A stretch of 64,000 nucleotides of DNA from Antedon mediterranea. Taxonomy: Eukaryota; Echinodermata; Crinoidea; Comatulida; Antedonidae. Below, one piece after another: positions 43,901 through 58,900 of this stretch. The notes beneath the pieces are model-generated. The model did no database searches. It was not told where the DNA came from and saw only the letters and a program-made list of their open reading frames with translations. Where the stretch lies: the NCBI RefSeq assembly GCF_964355755.1, contig NC_092675.1:11237312-11301311 (forward strand), in the 5' to 3' direction. Position 1 is the stretch's first letter. Every line of letters starts with the position of its first letter. Position numbers and translations under genes: made by a program.

Positions 43901-46900
43901 ATTAGCAAGAAATATCACATGCAGAGTAGACTTGCAAACAATTGGATGTTCGTCCAAACTACTTATCAAGTATTAGAAAGAAAATTGATAAAAATGACGG
44001 AGTTGTACTTGACTTGCGAAAAAGAAGGAGCGATGCTACAAGTTTTGATGATTGAGAAGGTACAATCTTTTTATAAAAATCCTAAAATTTCAAGAGAATT
44101 ACCATTAATGAAATCTGTGAAGAAACAAATCCAGAGGAGTGTCATGGAAGTGTCTATCGATCAGGCATATAAAATGTGGAAAAGCGAAAATCCATATTAT
44201 TATAAATATTATTAGCCACTCTTTGTTTCAGAAATTGAGACCAAATACTGTCCTTTTGCAACACAAAACTAAATTAAACCAATGCCTTTGTGAGTACTGC
44301 ACATCAATCCTCCTCAAGTTACAGGCCTTAAACAGAGCTGCTGTAGCATACAAGATGCCTACTATCAAAATTAAAAATAAATATGAGCTGATTGCACTTA
44401 CTATGTGCCCAAAAGAGGACAACGAAAAGTACAATAAACCAGGATGTATATATAGAGAGTGTGAAGACTGTGGTGTGTCCCTCCTCAAGACTAAAGTTAT
44501 GGCATTGGAAGAACATCATGGTGAAGAAATGATCCAGTGGATGAAATGGAGTGACCAGCAATATGAACTCTGTGGGAAAACCAAGATGAAGAAAGTGGTA
44601 ATAACAGAGAGGACCACAGTCAGTAATTTTTTGCAAGAATTTGTTAAAGAAACCGAGTCATTGTCCAAACATCTGTTCGTTGCAAACTGGCAGCAAGATG
44701 GATTTACAACCATTTCGAAAACACTCCCCGAAAACTGGACTTTGATGGTGTTAGATTTTGCTGAAAACTATAGCTGTCTCCGACAACTTATTTTGCCAAA
44801 CATTTCAATACATACTGTAAAATACTTTTTTTGTTACAAAATTCTTTTAAATAAAAATTAAATGTCTGTTTAAAATTTATGATAATTACAGTATTAAATT
44901 TGTCAAAATGAATAGAACATGTATGGTAATGTTGACATGTGATAAGGCAAGCAAGATAATTTGAAATCTAAAATGCAACCATTTTGATGAATTTACTGAT
45001 GTGGTAGAAAACCATATTTTAAGGAATATTTCCCAACTTGTAAATTTGTTAACTTAACTCAATTAACACAATAATTATTCTATTTATGCATCATGCACGT
45101 TTTCATGTTGACTGTAGAATAATTAGGCAATTAAGATAATTGTTTCAGATTGATTTTCAATTTAAATATTTCAAACCATTTTGATGAACTTCTTATTTAT
45201 TGACATGTTCAGTTGTGTTTTTATACCTGCAAGTATTGTATAGTTGAATTTGGAATTACACACGGAGATTACATAACGGTATTTGGATTTTATTAAATAC
45301 TTTCCAAAATTGTTTTTTTGCCTTAAAATATTGGTAATTTTTAATAAATAGCCAACCTTCACACCTCAAGTGTACTCTTATCATTTTTTTTCTCAAACTA
45401 CATGCACAATAGTGTTTTCCAGACAACACACACACCCACACCCACAGCTTCGTCTGTCAAACTAACACACGCAAGCGTAGTGTCTGTCAAACTAATACAC
45501 GCAAGTACACCTCAAATAATGTCATTATGTTCAAAGATATGCCATTTGATATTATTTTTCCTCATAAAACATTTTGCCATTATGACTTTCTGCAATTCTA
45601 TCAAGAATAGTTAATAACCAGAGGATTTACAGTGATTAAAGTACAGTACAATTAAAACAGCATAATAAATTTTTACCAATTGCATGCTAATTTTTTAAAG
45701 ACAAAAACACTTTTATGTGATTATTGAGAATTTTTTTTTCCGCATTTATACTTTGAAATGTAGTATATTAAACATAATTAAATAAATTATAAGACATAGT
45801 TATGATAATTTTATTATTTGTTCAAGAAAAACAACTAAATTTTGTCCGTCAAAACTAACACACGCAATTGCTACACCAATGAAATTAAAATACATTTTTT
45901 GAAGTTCATGTTCAGTCACTTATCTTTTTTTTAGTATTGCCTGAAAGATATGTTTTTACTCAACAATTTCAGGTTATAAAAAAAAATATGTTAAAGATGA
46001 AAAATTGACCTCTGTGTTACAGTTTTATAACACTTTAGCATATTTTGAGTCAGTTACAAATAATGTGCACCAAATTAGTGAATGCGAGATGTTATTACTC
46101 TTAGTACTTTACTCGTTTTGTCATGCAAAATTCGAACCAATGCATGCGCTTATACTCATATATTTTGCAATCGATTTTCTCTGTTTCTGGCTAAATCCCA
46201 GTAACTTCAAACCAGGTACAACCCTACGGTGTACACTACCTAACGAGCCAACAATAACCACAATAACCAAAATTCGAACCAATGCATGCTCTTATACTCA
46301 TATATTTTGCGATCAATTTGCTCTGTTTCTGGCTAAATCCCAGTAACTTCAAACCAGGTACAACCCTACGGTGTACACTACCTAACGAGCCAACAATAAC
46401 CACTATTACTTTGCATTTGAATGCCGTGTCCACAGTTATTAATTCGCATAATTGCATGTACTTTCTAAATTTTGTCTCGTAACAGGTCTCCACAAATGCA
46501 TCAAATGGAGTTGAAATTTCAACAATAAAGGCTTTTTTTGACTGATTGTCGATCAATAGCAGATCAGGTCTTTGATATTGTATTATACTGAAATCAGTGT
46601 CACTATTAGGAATCATTCTACAATTAATTAACTTGTCCTTAAAAGAACTGATATTAGGACGTGAAATCATTATTTCTTTATGGATTATGTCCACCACTCT
46701 GTTGTGCCGAGTAACATATATGTTTTTAAAAGACATACATGTACAACCATTCATAACATGCGATACTGTGTCATTTAGATTATTACATACTATACATCGT
46801 TTATGGTGGATATTGGGATATTAGGGAGGTTTCGCAACCTTACGATAACGAAAACGGATACGTCATACATTTGTGAAACTTTTGAGCTCATCCCCATTTC

Positions 46901-49900
46901 ATATTCGTAAAGCGTATTCGTGTTGACGAATATCACCAGTCATATTCGTAACTACAAAACGGGTATACTTTTTGATCTATCTTGCACATTTTGCATTTGA
47001 ATTAGGAATGATTCATGATTATAATATAATTATAGATTTATTGAAAGTAATTTACTAAAATGCCAGGTCAATTTAGATAAATAGCAGTTTTTAAAGTCCT
47101 CACTCGCTTCCGCTTTGATGTTACGCTAGGCCTAGGCAGCCAAGCAACACGTACCTTCGCTTCGCTCAAATTTACCGCAGTCATATTTTGGACGCGCCTC
47201 AATATTTCGTTGCCATGCGAAACAGATTTTTTTATGGCTTACAAAAACGAATACGTGTGCGTGACGTATCCGTTTTCGTTATCGTATTCGTAAGATTGCG
47301 AAACCTCTCTAATATCTATTTAACAATGTACCCACTTCCAGTAGTTCACATCTCGCCTTATAGACAAAGCAAACAAGCTTATCCCTCAATGACAAGTTAT
47401 TAATAAAGGCAGATGTCAACTTCAGATCTTTACCAACTGTACTGAATATGCTTCCTTGAGATTTCAAACCACTTAATCGTTTTATTCTACTTTCAGTGTG
47501 TGTCATTTTTATACATTTAGAGAGAGAGATATGGGATTCAAATTCCTTAACGTTACCATTAACATTATATAAGGCATAGAAAGTATCATCTTTTAGTCTA
47601 ATCTCAATATGCTCGTGCATACATAATTCATTAAGTTCAACCCAAATAGATTTTGGCCAGTTTACTTTTCCCTGTTTAAATTACTCGACCATCATTGTCA
47701 ACAATGTAACCTCCAAAATTACGGGTATGTTCGTCATCAATAACATTAGCTTTACGATTGTTCATGTGTAGTTTAAAGGACTGTCTTGCACTAAATTTAG
47801 TTTGTTCATCATCAGAATTTAAACACTGTAAAAGAAACGATATTTTTGTGGCAAAATACATGGTTACAGGGTTAATGACTCCCAGTCCACCTTTTCCAGA
47901 CGGTATAAATACCAGGTCTCTGTTGGATGATGTATTAAGAGATAGCCATTGTCGTACATATTCAATAATAATATTCTCAAATTCTTTCAATTTTTTCAGT
48001 GCAATTGACATATTGCACATATAGAAGTTTACTTTTGACAATACCATTTCATTATTGATTTAACTTGGCCACAACTGGAAGGGGAAAGGAGTCAATAAGT
48101 GTCATATTTTCTTTAAACTCGTTAAAAATTTCCATCAATTGAGCATCAGATGCTTTCCCATCTAAACTTATCATATCCTAAATATTTGTATTTGCCCTGC
48201 TTGCCCAACTTTGGAATTTCCGAGCCCTGTATCTTAATATTTACATCAGATGTTATGTCTTTATGATTCCAGTTGTTTCCTGTCCTGTGTCTGTGCAATA
48301 AACCACATTTTAAATGTTTAACATTCATACCGGTTAGTTCAACAAATTGGGTTGTTTTGTTACACATAATTCCCAGCTGCTCTTTATTATTTGTACACAT
48401 CCCAACATCATCAACATATCCCTGTATTGGATTTGGTATAGTTGGTTCCTCCTTATTATTTATTACCCATCGAATCCAGATATCAATACTCTGTTCAAAT
48501 ACATCCATCGAAATTGGGTCACCTTGTATGATACCCCTTAACCTATCAATTGTTTCTGTATAACCAGATTTACATTTAACTTTAAACTTAGAGTCCTTGT
48601 ACATGTTCTCAATAAGTTCAACATATTGTTCGGGGTAACCAAACCATAGTAGTGCATACGCCATAAATTCATGTGAAATGCTTCCGAACACGTCCGCTAA
48701 ATCTACAAAACAAATTTACATCTGTCCAGATTTATGTTTAAAGTCACTTATAGCTGTTTTCATGCAAAACACGTGTTCCTGTAGACCATTCCGTTGCTTC
48801 GCCCCTTTCTGATTTTCAGATAATCGCTTGTTTCTGTTAGCCCAATCCATTATTCTTCTTTCCAATAATTTATTAAATATTTTATAGCAGGTTAACAGAA
48901 GCGATATTGGTCTCCATTGGGTCAGGTCCATAGATGTTTCATTACTCTTTGGAATTAATTTAAAAATAGCGATTTTCCATTCTACAGGAATTCGTTTATA
49001 TTCCATACATGTGTTGAACATATCAATTAGAACTGGATATAAAGGCTCTTTAACTGATTCTTTTTTGCCATGTAATAAACTTTTATAAAGCGCTATTTAG
49101 TGAAGTCTCACAGTGCTAAAAACCAACAAGAATTACATTGTAACATATAAGCGAGAGGAAAAAATATGCTTAAAAATATAATATTTATAATAGAGTATGA
49201 TAATAAAAGTGGGACGAACCCACACAAGACAAAAAAAAAGAAAGACCAACAAAAATTGGAGATTTAATTTAGAAGTGACTTGAATTGCTTAAGAGATTTA
49301 CATTGACGGATATGGAGTTAAAGTTGGTTCCAAACTAGTGGCGCTTGTGCAAAAAACCCTTCAGGGGAAGTTTTAAGGTGTGTTTTTGGAGTAGAAAAAA
49401 AAAGACATTGTGTTGGGACATGAATGAGATTAAATACTGCAGTTATGTTATTTTCCATCCAACATTTGTTTAATAATAGCTGCTAGCAGGGCCTACCGTA
49501 CTGTACATTTTATAATTACTACTACAAGTTTTGTTGCATAAAAACACATGGCAGTGGCAGTATCCTACAAAAGGGTAATAATAGTGTAACACTGTTGCTA
49601 CCTCCGCCAATGATGTTTTATTTTTGTATGCAATATTTGTTTGTGTCTGTCATGATAACGTCAAGGCTAAAAGACTGAACTTTGTCAAAAGTAAAACTCT
49701 GAAAGCTACTATATAGTTTCAAATGATTCTAATAAATTAAATAGACTAGGATCCCAATTATGGACCACTTTTAGGCTGTGGGATGATGGCCAAATTGTGT
49801 CTTTCTGTAGTCACTAATTGAAATAATTTGTATGTATAACAGTATAATATATTACATTATTAGGCCACAGAGACTACTGTAATTCCTCCGAAATAATCCC

Positions 49901-52900
49901 CCACCCACCTTGTATGTGAAATGTATGGGTGGTGGGATTATTGAATATTCTGAAAATGAAGATTGTTCTGTGATGTGTTATGTGAATAATTTCTCTACGG
50001 TCCAATATCATACTGCTTACTAAAGTTATATTCCAGTGTAGAATAAGACTTTACATAAGCATTTAAATGGAGAGGAGCAACTTTAACTGTAGGTTGAACG
50101 ACCTAGGCCATATCTTGATCTTACTGAAAGCCAGCATGCAATAACAATAACAATTTGCAGTGAAACCAAAATAATAAACATTTGTTTGTATTCAACTTTA
50201 CTATGACTAATGTCTTGATCAATATCTAAACAATTTCAAGTCATCTGAATTCAGCCATTGTCCGAAATTTATTAATTTTATATATATAAGTGTCGGTGCA
50301 ACGGTGAACGTAAAGTCGGGGGTGGGATTATATCCGAGATGGAACTATCCATAGACTGATCTAAAATGAACAGTTTACTTGTTTTATATAACAATAATAA
50401 TATATTCATTTCCCTCCATATAATTGTATACAAATGAATAAAAACTACATACAGGAGGTTTTGACTGCCCTTTGAAATGACATGTGTTGTACTTATAAAG
50501 TTTGTGATATATTTCAGGGAGGAGAAAAGTTACAAGATGCTTACTACATTTTCCAAGACCTTGCTGACAAAAACACAGCAACTCCACTACTACTAAATGC
50601 CCAGGCAGCTGCCTTTCTACAACAAGGCAAGTTTGATGAGGCTGAGGGTGCACTTCAAGATGCTTTAGAAAAGGTAAAATCATTTTGTTTGTTAGATTAA
50701 AATGTCCAATGTAAAATAAAGTAAAATCTCAATTAATTAATTATAAAATAAATTAATGTAATTTATTTAGGTCTTATAATTATTAATACAGGTATGACAT
50801 TTACTTTGATATTTCAAATCTCCTCAATAAAAGCTTCTTTTATAGCTTAAATTACAAACAACAAATTGCATTTCAGATACAGCTCTCAATATGACCTAGG
50901 GAAAAAATGCTACATAAATTTATGTACCTTTGCACATGGGTATTTTGTTTCCAATACCAAAATGTTATCAGGCTAGCTGTAAGACCTGTATAACTACAAG
51001 AACATAATTGGTCGACATAGCATCACATGACTACCGATCCAAAGATCTATAACGTTGTATTGCTCTAAAGGGAAATATATAATGCATTATATTTCTAGGT
51101 CAATATTACTCAACTGATGTAAGCAAATTTTACCCAATAAACATTCAGTGACCAAAAATGGCTGCAACTAACATTTCTTGCACTTTACTAGTAATCCTAG
51201 ATGCCTGCAAAAAAATACTGTATATAACGAAGATCAACCAATACCATGGGTAGAGCTGATGTTTAAGACCAGCTCTGCCGGTCATATTAAACAAATTTGT
51301 AGTAATAAAGCACCATAAAGTTACCAAGTTCATTGTTTTTATTTTATTGTAATGTATATAAAATAACAATTTATATTTGATCTAATGAACATTGCAGGCT
51401 CTATCTTGTATTCCAACTACTGGTCAAAGAAAGACAAGTGTTTGGGATATGTTTATATTTGTACCATTTTATACAATAGTGACCAGATAGCCAGATACAG
51501 CAATATTTAGATTTTAGCTATTTGTGACTGTGCAATTTGGTAGTAGTCACTCTCATACTGTACTGTACATTTAAAAGTAACACATCCAATTGCCAACTTT
51601 AAGTCAATGGCTACCAGATGTCTCTGTGAGACGGTTATTTGAACCAGTATCAGTATCTAAAGCTAACCATTTTCATGTGTAAATGAACATATATTGCCTT
51701 TTATATCTTTGTAATATACTATTTGAGATTCAAGGAATTATATTTTTCCTCTAAGCATGCAATGTTTGTATAATGTGAGCTATCTCTATGCCACAATTTA
51801 GAATCTATATTTCATCCATAAACATCAGCATATACATCTACATGTAGTTCAAGTTGTTCTGATGCTTATTCTGTTTATAAAGCATTAAACTGATTACTTT
51901 TTTTTGTGTTTAAATACTATTAATAATATTTTAATATCACCACAGGATAGCAATAACCCAGAGACTTTAATCAATATGATAGTGTTGGCTCAGCATGTTG
52001 GCAAAGCCCCTGAGGTAAGGATACCAAATTGCAACATGCATTCTTACATTACATGTTATTTGTATTAGTATGCATTTTATGTCTTAATCATAAAATATAT
52101 AAATGTAAATGAATATATTCAATACACTACATACTGTACTAATAGGGCTAGGTCCCACCTTTGATTTAGTATTTGTATCTCTCTTAGCCCATTGACTGCC
52201 GGATGTTTATTGGCTCATTGTTCTGTACTGCCAGTACATTTCAGTGAGGTGAGGTATTTCCTGCTTTCCTGCTTGCCAGCTCATATTTTTTTATAAACGC
52301 GAGAATAAACCAACTTTTTGACAGGGTAGTATTATTTTGCAAATAACTTATAAACTATTGATAATTTGAAAAAATAAATAATAAAACAAATATTCATCAG
52401 ACATTTCTACATGCAATTGTATTTTTATTATAAGGTTTTTAGCAATATTTGTACAGCTAGCTAGATCTACAGTAGGCCAAGCTAGCTAATAATACAGTAG
52501 TAGTAGCCTAGCGCTGGCCTACTAGATAATTTGCGAAGTCCACGTCCATACCACATTGCCTGCCTTGGCCTTCATCAATTTATTTCTAGGCCTAGCTAGC
52601 TAGGCCTACATCAGAATTGACGTCAATATCCAAGCCATCATCATCAAGCACAGCAACGACATTTTATCGCAGTAGAATAGTGCTTCATTTTCATTTCAAA
52701 ACGACATTTTTAACCTCAAAATACTCACATTTTTTATATAGTAGGCCCTACGAATTTTCGCATCAAAATATAGAATGGTTCATTGGCTTTCATTTACTAT
52801 GCATGTCAATACAATTAGACTCAATGAAGACGTTATGTAGGCTATTTTATTGAGACGTTATTTGTTTCGCATAAATGCGAAGTTGGCACAGCGAGTGGTG

Positions 52901-55900
52901 GCGTCCTATTCGCATAAATGCGAAGTCGGCAGTCAATGGGTTAAACAAGATTTTTGTTGCTAACCAAGTTTTGCAAAATGTGGCCCCTGTACTTGCTAGA
53001 ATTTTATTTATTAGGTGATCATTTAGAATAAAATGATCACCTATTGTTGTTGTATGAAATTTTTATTATTGGTTATCTGCAGGTTTTGTTGCGGATAACC
53101 AACTTCTGTTGCAGATAACCCTTGTTATCTTCTTTATTCTTCTTTCTTTCCACAATCATAATCATCATATCATAATTTATATAAGGTGTCAACTTTGTAT
53201 GAAATAAAAATGGCTTATTGCACAATAGATTATGCATGCACGCACAATTAAAATTTTATATTGTAAAAAATCAATTTCTAATCAATTTTCTCCACGTTTC
53301 AGGTCATTTTTAACATTTTGAACATTTGTTACCTTTTTTATGTTGCCTGTGCATATTTGCGCACACAGATTGTAAGCAGCATAGAAAAGCCGTTTTTGCA
53401 ATTGATTTTTGCTTCTGTAATAGATTTCATTCATTTTGATGAACTTTAATTGCAAAATAACGATGCAAGTGGACGTTACACACATAATCGTGTGCTAAAA
53501 AATGGGTAATTGAATAAAAATTTGTGAAAAAATGTACCTCTTTTTAATCAGTTATAGTTCCTCAGTATGGTTGGTTACTCCTATTTTTTTAAATGTATTA
53601 TGGAAGCTGATGAGTTGTAGATTCATGTAAAATTTTTACCTACCGGGTGTTCTGAAATCACCATATGGCCACTCGAATTTGAAAAATAGAATTTTGTTTT
53701 CTTTTGTACTAGTTAATCACATTTAATAGAGCGCATTGCGCTCCCCATTTTCTCCTAGATTGTAATACGTTCTTGCTAAATCTTTTTTTTTTCGCATGAG
53801 TTAAAAATAATGTTTATTACGTCATCATAACAAAATTAGAATAACGTGATTTACTTAATTTCATCTATACATTATATTTTAATCTGTTATATCTCATCGG
53901 AAAATGACCCACGTGATTAAGACTTATTATGGAAGTTGTTGAATTGTAGATATGAATTCATATACAAATTTTGTCTATCTGATGTCATCATATGGCCAGT
54001 TGAATTAAAAAAATCGGATTTCCATCTCTTAAGTAAAAGCTCATCGCATTTAAAAGAGAGTGCATCTCAATTTTACGTGCCTAAAATTCTTCTGTAATTA
54101 TTTAGATAATTATCTTCTAAAGTAGTTACCTTTATAAATAGGTCAATTTGATGACGTTATTGTGTTAATAATTAGATTTAAAAGATGGGGTCTCGTAATT
54201 TCATCTATGCTACATATTTAATTCATGTCATAGAATGACATAATTAGTATCGACGTTCATATAGTTCAACATATGTGCATGTTGCCTTTCTGTAAATAAC
54301 CCGAACTCGTCAAAGTGACGGTGAATCTAGTTAGGCTATTGCTCTCGGTTATTTTCAAAAATTTCGTTTTTTTCTGCTCAATTTTTTGTCACGCAGATCT
54401 CGAAAACAGCAATAGCAGTTATGTTGTAACTTGGACAGCAGATGCACGTATGTAGTTGTGCAACCGACTTTGATTTAATGAAAATATGGTTGTGTAGCGT
54501 AACTACGCGCGATTTTCTGAAATTCTTAAATTGACTATAAATTAAAAACTTTCAAATGAAACTTGGACACACGTATGCTTCATGTCAAGGGTCATCTTCA
54601 TGTATCATCAGCAAAATTGTAAACATTCAAGGTCCAGGTCATGCGCACGTTAAAAATTTTAAAAACTCAAAATGAAGTTTTGATCAATTTAGAGCATTTG
54701 TCTGTTTCAAAAAATGCGATTTTTAGAAGGCGTAAAAGAAAAGATAATTTGTTGTACAAATCAAATTCTACTCACAATCCATTCCACAATACATTCACCG
54801 AAGTGCATCTATGTTATTTGAGCCAGATTTTCACTCAAATTTCAGTTTCAAAGTTTGATGACAGAGTTACACATCTCGAACTGTTCTAGTTTCTTATTAA
54901 ATCCAAAAATAATTACTTTGGTTTTTATAAAATTCAATTTGTTTTTAAATACAAATCAGTAACGTTATTATAGAATGTTTGCCTGGTTTTTGATTGTCAG
55001 AATCTAAAGGTTACCTTAAATATATGTATTTTATTTTTATAGGTAAGCAATCGATATATTACACAGTTAAAGGACTCGCACGCAAGTCACCCATTTGTGC
55101 AGGATCTTGTCAATAAGGTATTGTTTTTTACAATTTTTCGTCTTGTCCTCTTGATTTTCTTAATAATTAAGAATTTGCTAATGGAGCTCAAACTCAATAT
55201 TATGTTTTTCTCATGGAAAAAACAGTGGGAGACACTGTTTAATTATAATTTTGTTCCAGTATTTTCATTTGCAAATCATGAGGAAAGTGTAAACATTATG
55301 TTTTATGAATAATGAAACAAAATGACAACACTTAGATTAAATGAAATAATAATGTTACTGTCAAATTATTTGGAAGATGCATATTAATATTCCTTTCTAA
55401 TGAAAATGTGTCCATAATGGCCAGAAGTATGATTAAAATTGCTGTTCCAAAACACCTGCTATAGTACGATCTTGTTTTATTCTCAGAGTCTCACCTTCAG
55501 TTATATGATTAAATACATGTCATGTCACTATACTGTGTGTTTACATTGGATTTATAGTTATCTATGCATTCTATTAATGTTTCTTTAATATATCTATAAG
55601 AGCTTATTTTTGTGAGCTCTCATAGATATTAAAGAAACATTCAACTTATTGTTATGTATTCATCCACATTCTTACCTTTGTTACTGTGCAAATAAAAGCA
55701 CTAACATTGTTATTTGTAGTTTTAGTTATAATTATCAAGTCTATTCTAGACCCAGCTTACATCATGAGGTTTACAGTATCTGTCCCATTTAATATTGGTC
55801 ATGATCAATTAGTATGATCTTGCTATCTAAAGGACACAGTTGTGATAACTACTTCACTATTACAATCTGTGCATTCGCAAGTCAACTAACAAACACATTA

Positions 55901-58900
55901 ACTGCCAAAACATGTTCAGTTGCATTTTGCTGTTCCCTCTCTTTTGTGGTATCTCAGAGAGATACCACAAAAGAATGTATATTTTTTCCTTTAAAGTTGA
56001 ATTGCAGAGGTAATTGCCTAACCACTGCAACATTGACGTAGTTTCAATTCCCAGTTTCATGAGTCTAGTTCAGTTATTGTTCATTTGGCATTAATTGTTT
56101 TTCGTGCTGAGCCAGCTATATTCCCAGAAGACTACTCATTCAGAAGCTATATCAAGCGGAAGCTGTAGTTCTAGAGGCTGACAGTTTTGGAATTTTGTAA
56201 ACTTGGCCAGGTCATGCTCTAATTACAAACCCCAAGGCACGTCTGGGAGAAGAGAGTCTATGAAAACATTTGCTGGTAATACAGTATACTTGAGATGCAT
56301 GTAGACTCTAATTTGTAAAATCTTTTAAAAAAAATAATGACTTTGTTCTTGCTGTCAATCTAGGCCGGTATTATAATAATTCACTGTCAAATCAGTAAAA
56401 TCAAAAATTTATTTTGGCTGTCAACCTATAGGCCGGTATTTACAATCCCATTTGACTGTCAATCTAGGCTGATATTATAATAATTCGCCGTCAGATAATC
56501 ATTGAATTATCATCAAAACAGTTCGTGGTTGACTTCTGCTCTTACAAGACGCTAAAAACTCTTCAACTTTAGGGTGTTGTATAAACACAGCCTATTAGTA
56601 GAGGATTATTATATTTGTGAATGCTATGCTGGTGAAGCATATAATGTGTATGTTCAATATCTATTGCACTATTGTGTTTTGAATAATCAATTATCAAACA
56701 TATTTAAACATTTTATATAATTCCTTCTATAGCATTATAAAGTTGACTTTTTCTTTTTCCCTCACAAAATTTGATTAGGATACTTATTATTGCTCATAAT
56801 ATACGTGCCTTTGATACTAAGGAGGTTTTTAAAGGTTATTGTGATTAAAGTGTGCATAAGATACAGCTTCAAATTAATAGTGATCTGTAATGTGTATTTT
56901 GATGACAACCCTAGCATCTCAATATGGCTTGAGTTACACATAATCTATTTGGCTGTGGCTTTAATATCTAAGTAGGATAAGGCAGTGTTTATAGGTTTCC
57001 TAATAAAAATCGCTATACACTAAATAGCTAGTTAAATTAATAGGAAGTAGTAATACTGAAAGTAATTGAGTAAACAACCCCCTCTAGTTTGACTTAATTC
57101 TTGGTCTATTTCATACTTATTCTTTCAGTGCAATTGCATATTATCGATTAATATTTATTTTAACTTTGTAGAATTAGATGTGGAGAGACTGGAATTTAAC
57201 TCCGGAATTATAAAATGAGGCTTTGTGGTGAAGCTATTTCACATTATGTTGCATTGATTGATTCTACTTTATTAAGCAGAAAGACATTTGACCGTTTAAT
57301 TGAACCCTGTAGGCTGGGAGGAAATGAAAGCGATACTTATGAGTTGAGGGTAATATGTTTTGCAAAAGACATGCAGCTTCTCAGTGAACAACCCTATGTC
57401 ACTGTAATTTATATTTCATTTAGATCTTTAAGGTATTCATACATATTATACTTACATACTTTTGAAACCAAAATGACATCTGTTTCACCAATTAACCAAA
57501 TATGGAATGTTATCCTACGTCATTCAATGTTTGCAGTATGTTATGTATGATATAATATGATAGAGACTTGTATTTTTAATTTAATTTTGTATATCTAAAA
57601 TAATTAATAAAAATGGTAAAAAATGATTAGAGACATTTCAGTTCAGTTCAACAACATCTGATGCGCGGCTAATATTCTCAAAAGCCTAACATTGTATTTC
57701 CATTCATGTCGGCCACTTGATTTCATTTAGTACTCCCAAATCACTCTTTATCCAGAATTGTGAAGGTATTTGTTTTGATGTTACCGAACTAGCGAAACAA
57801 CACTCAGTGCTGTACGTTTATTAATGCAATATTCACTATTAAAATGGCATGAAAAAAAAAAACATTTTGAGCTATACTATTATTCAGGCCCAGCAGCTAC
57901 ATTCAGCACTGATGCTCTTTTGCAAATTGATTCCAACTCCTCTAAAAGTATATCAGATCTACTGAGCACACAATTCATGACCCCTAAATCTACACAGGAG
58001 GCCCCTTGTGTACTAAAATGATAAATTTGCATACAAGGCCCTAAAAAAACCAAAAAAAAAACATTGATATCTTTAATACAAGCTTCGTTACAATGCATAG
58101 TACAATCAACATTCCGTAGTATGTCATAGGAGATCCTGACATCCAAACACAATAATTTGTAATTCTTTCATAAAGTTATCATATCAATGTTGTATAAAAC
58201 TCCATCGTGTGAGTGTCGTAACAGGAAATTGACAACACAGATACGATTTTTGTAAATTTCTAATTAATCATTTATAGCCAAATTCTTGAATGGGGAAAAC
58301 ATTGTAAATCTAAAATATAAATAAACATAGAATAACATCTAACAAAAAAAACATAGAGCACAGTAACATAACATAGAGCACAGTAACATAACATAGAACA
58401 AAATAACATAACATAGAACAAAATAACATAACATAGAGCACAGTAACATAACATAGAGCACAGTAACATAACATAGAGCACAGTAACATAACATAGAACA
58501 AAATAACATGACATAGAACAAAATAACATAACATAGAACAAAATAACATAACATAGAGCACAGTAACATAACATAGAGCACAGTAACATAACATAGAACA
58601 AAATAACATAACATAGAGCACAGTAACATAACATAGAGCACAGTAACATAACATAGAACAAAATAACATAACATAGAGCACAGTAACATAACATAGAGCA
58701 CAGTAACATAACATAGAGCACAGTAACATACATAGAGCACAGTAACATAACATAGAGCACAGTAACATAACATAGAGCACAGTAACATAACATAGAACAA
58801 AATAACATAACATAGAACAAAATAACATAACATAGAGCACAGTAACATAACATAGAGCACAGTAACATAACATAGAAAACAAAATAACAAATTCAAACAT

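Larger units (their letters stand above)
46121..49085 (-). pseudogene. Degenerate R2/NeSL-type (restriction-like endonuclease) LINE
   Basis: In minus sense the RT begins near 49085. It shows [49 protein letters not shown] (motif A in the NAFGS style), GIIQGDPIS and YVDDVG (motif C). The thumb follows ([22 protein letters not shown]), then RLSGLKSQG, a CCHC motif ([18 protein letters not shown]) and an endonuclease-like [10 protein letters not shown]...IVEIS. It is broken by an in-frame TAA just before motif A (about 48716), frameshifts near 48160 and 48050, a MITE at 46824-47309 and a 142-bp tandem duplication at the 3' end. The N-terminal DNA-binding domains are absent. Such elements reverse-transcribe at a nicked target; this copy cannot. 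Confidence 0.85.

Noticed and set aside
57215-57550. 111-codon plus frame in COPE intron 10
   Set aside because: No recognised domain, no flanking splice signals in phase with COPE, ordinary AT-rich composition.
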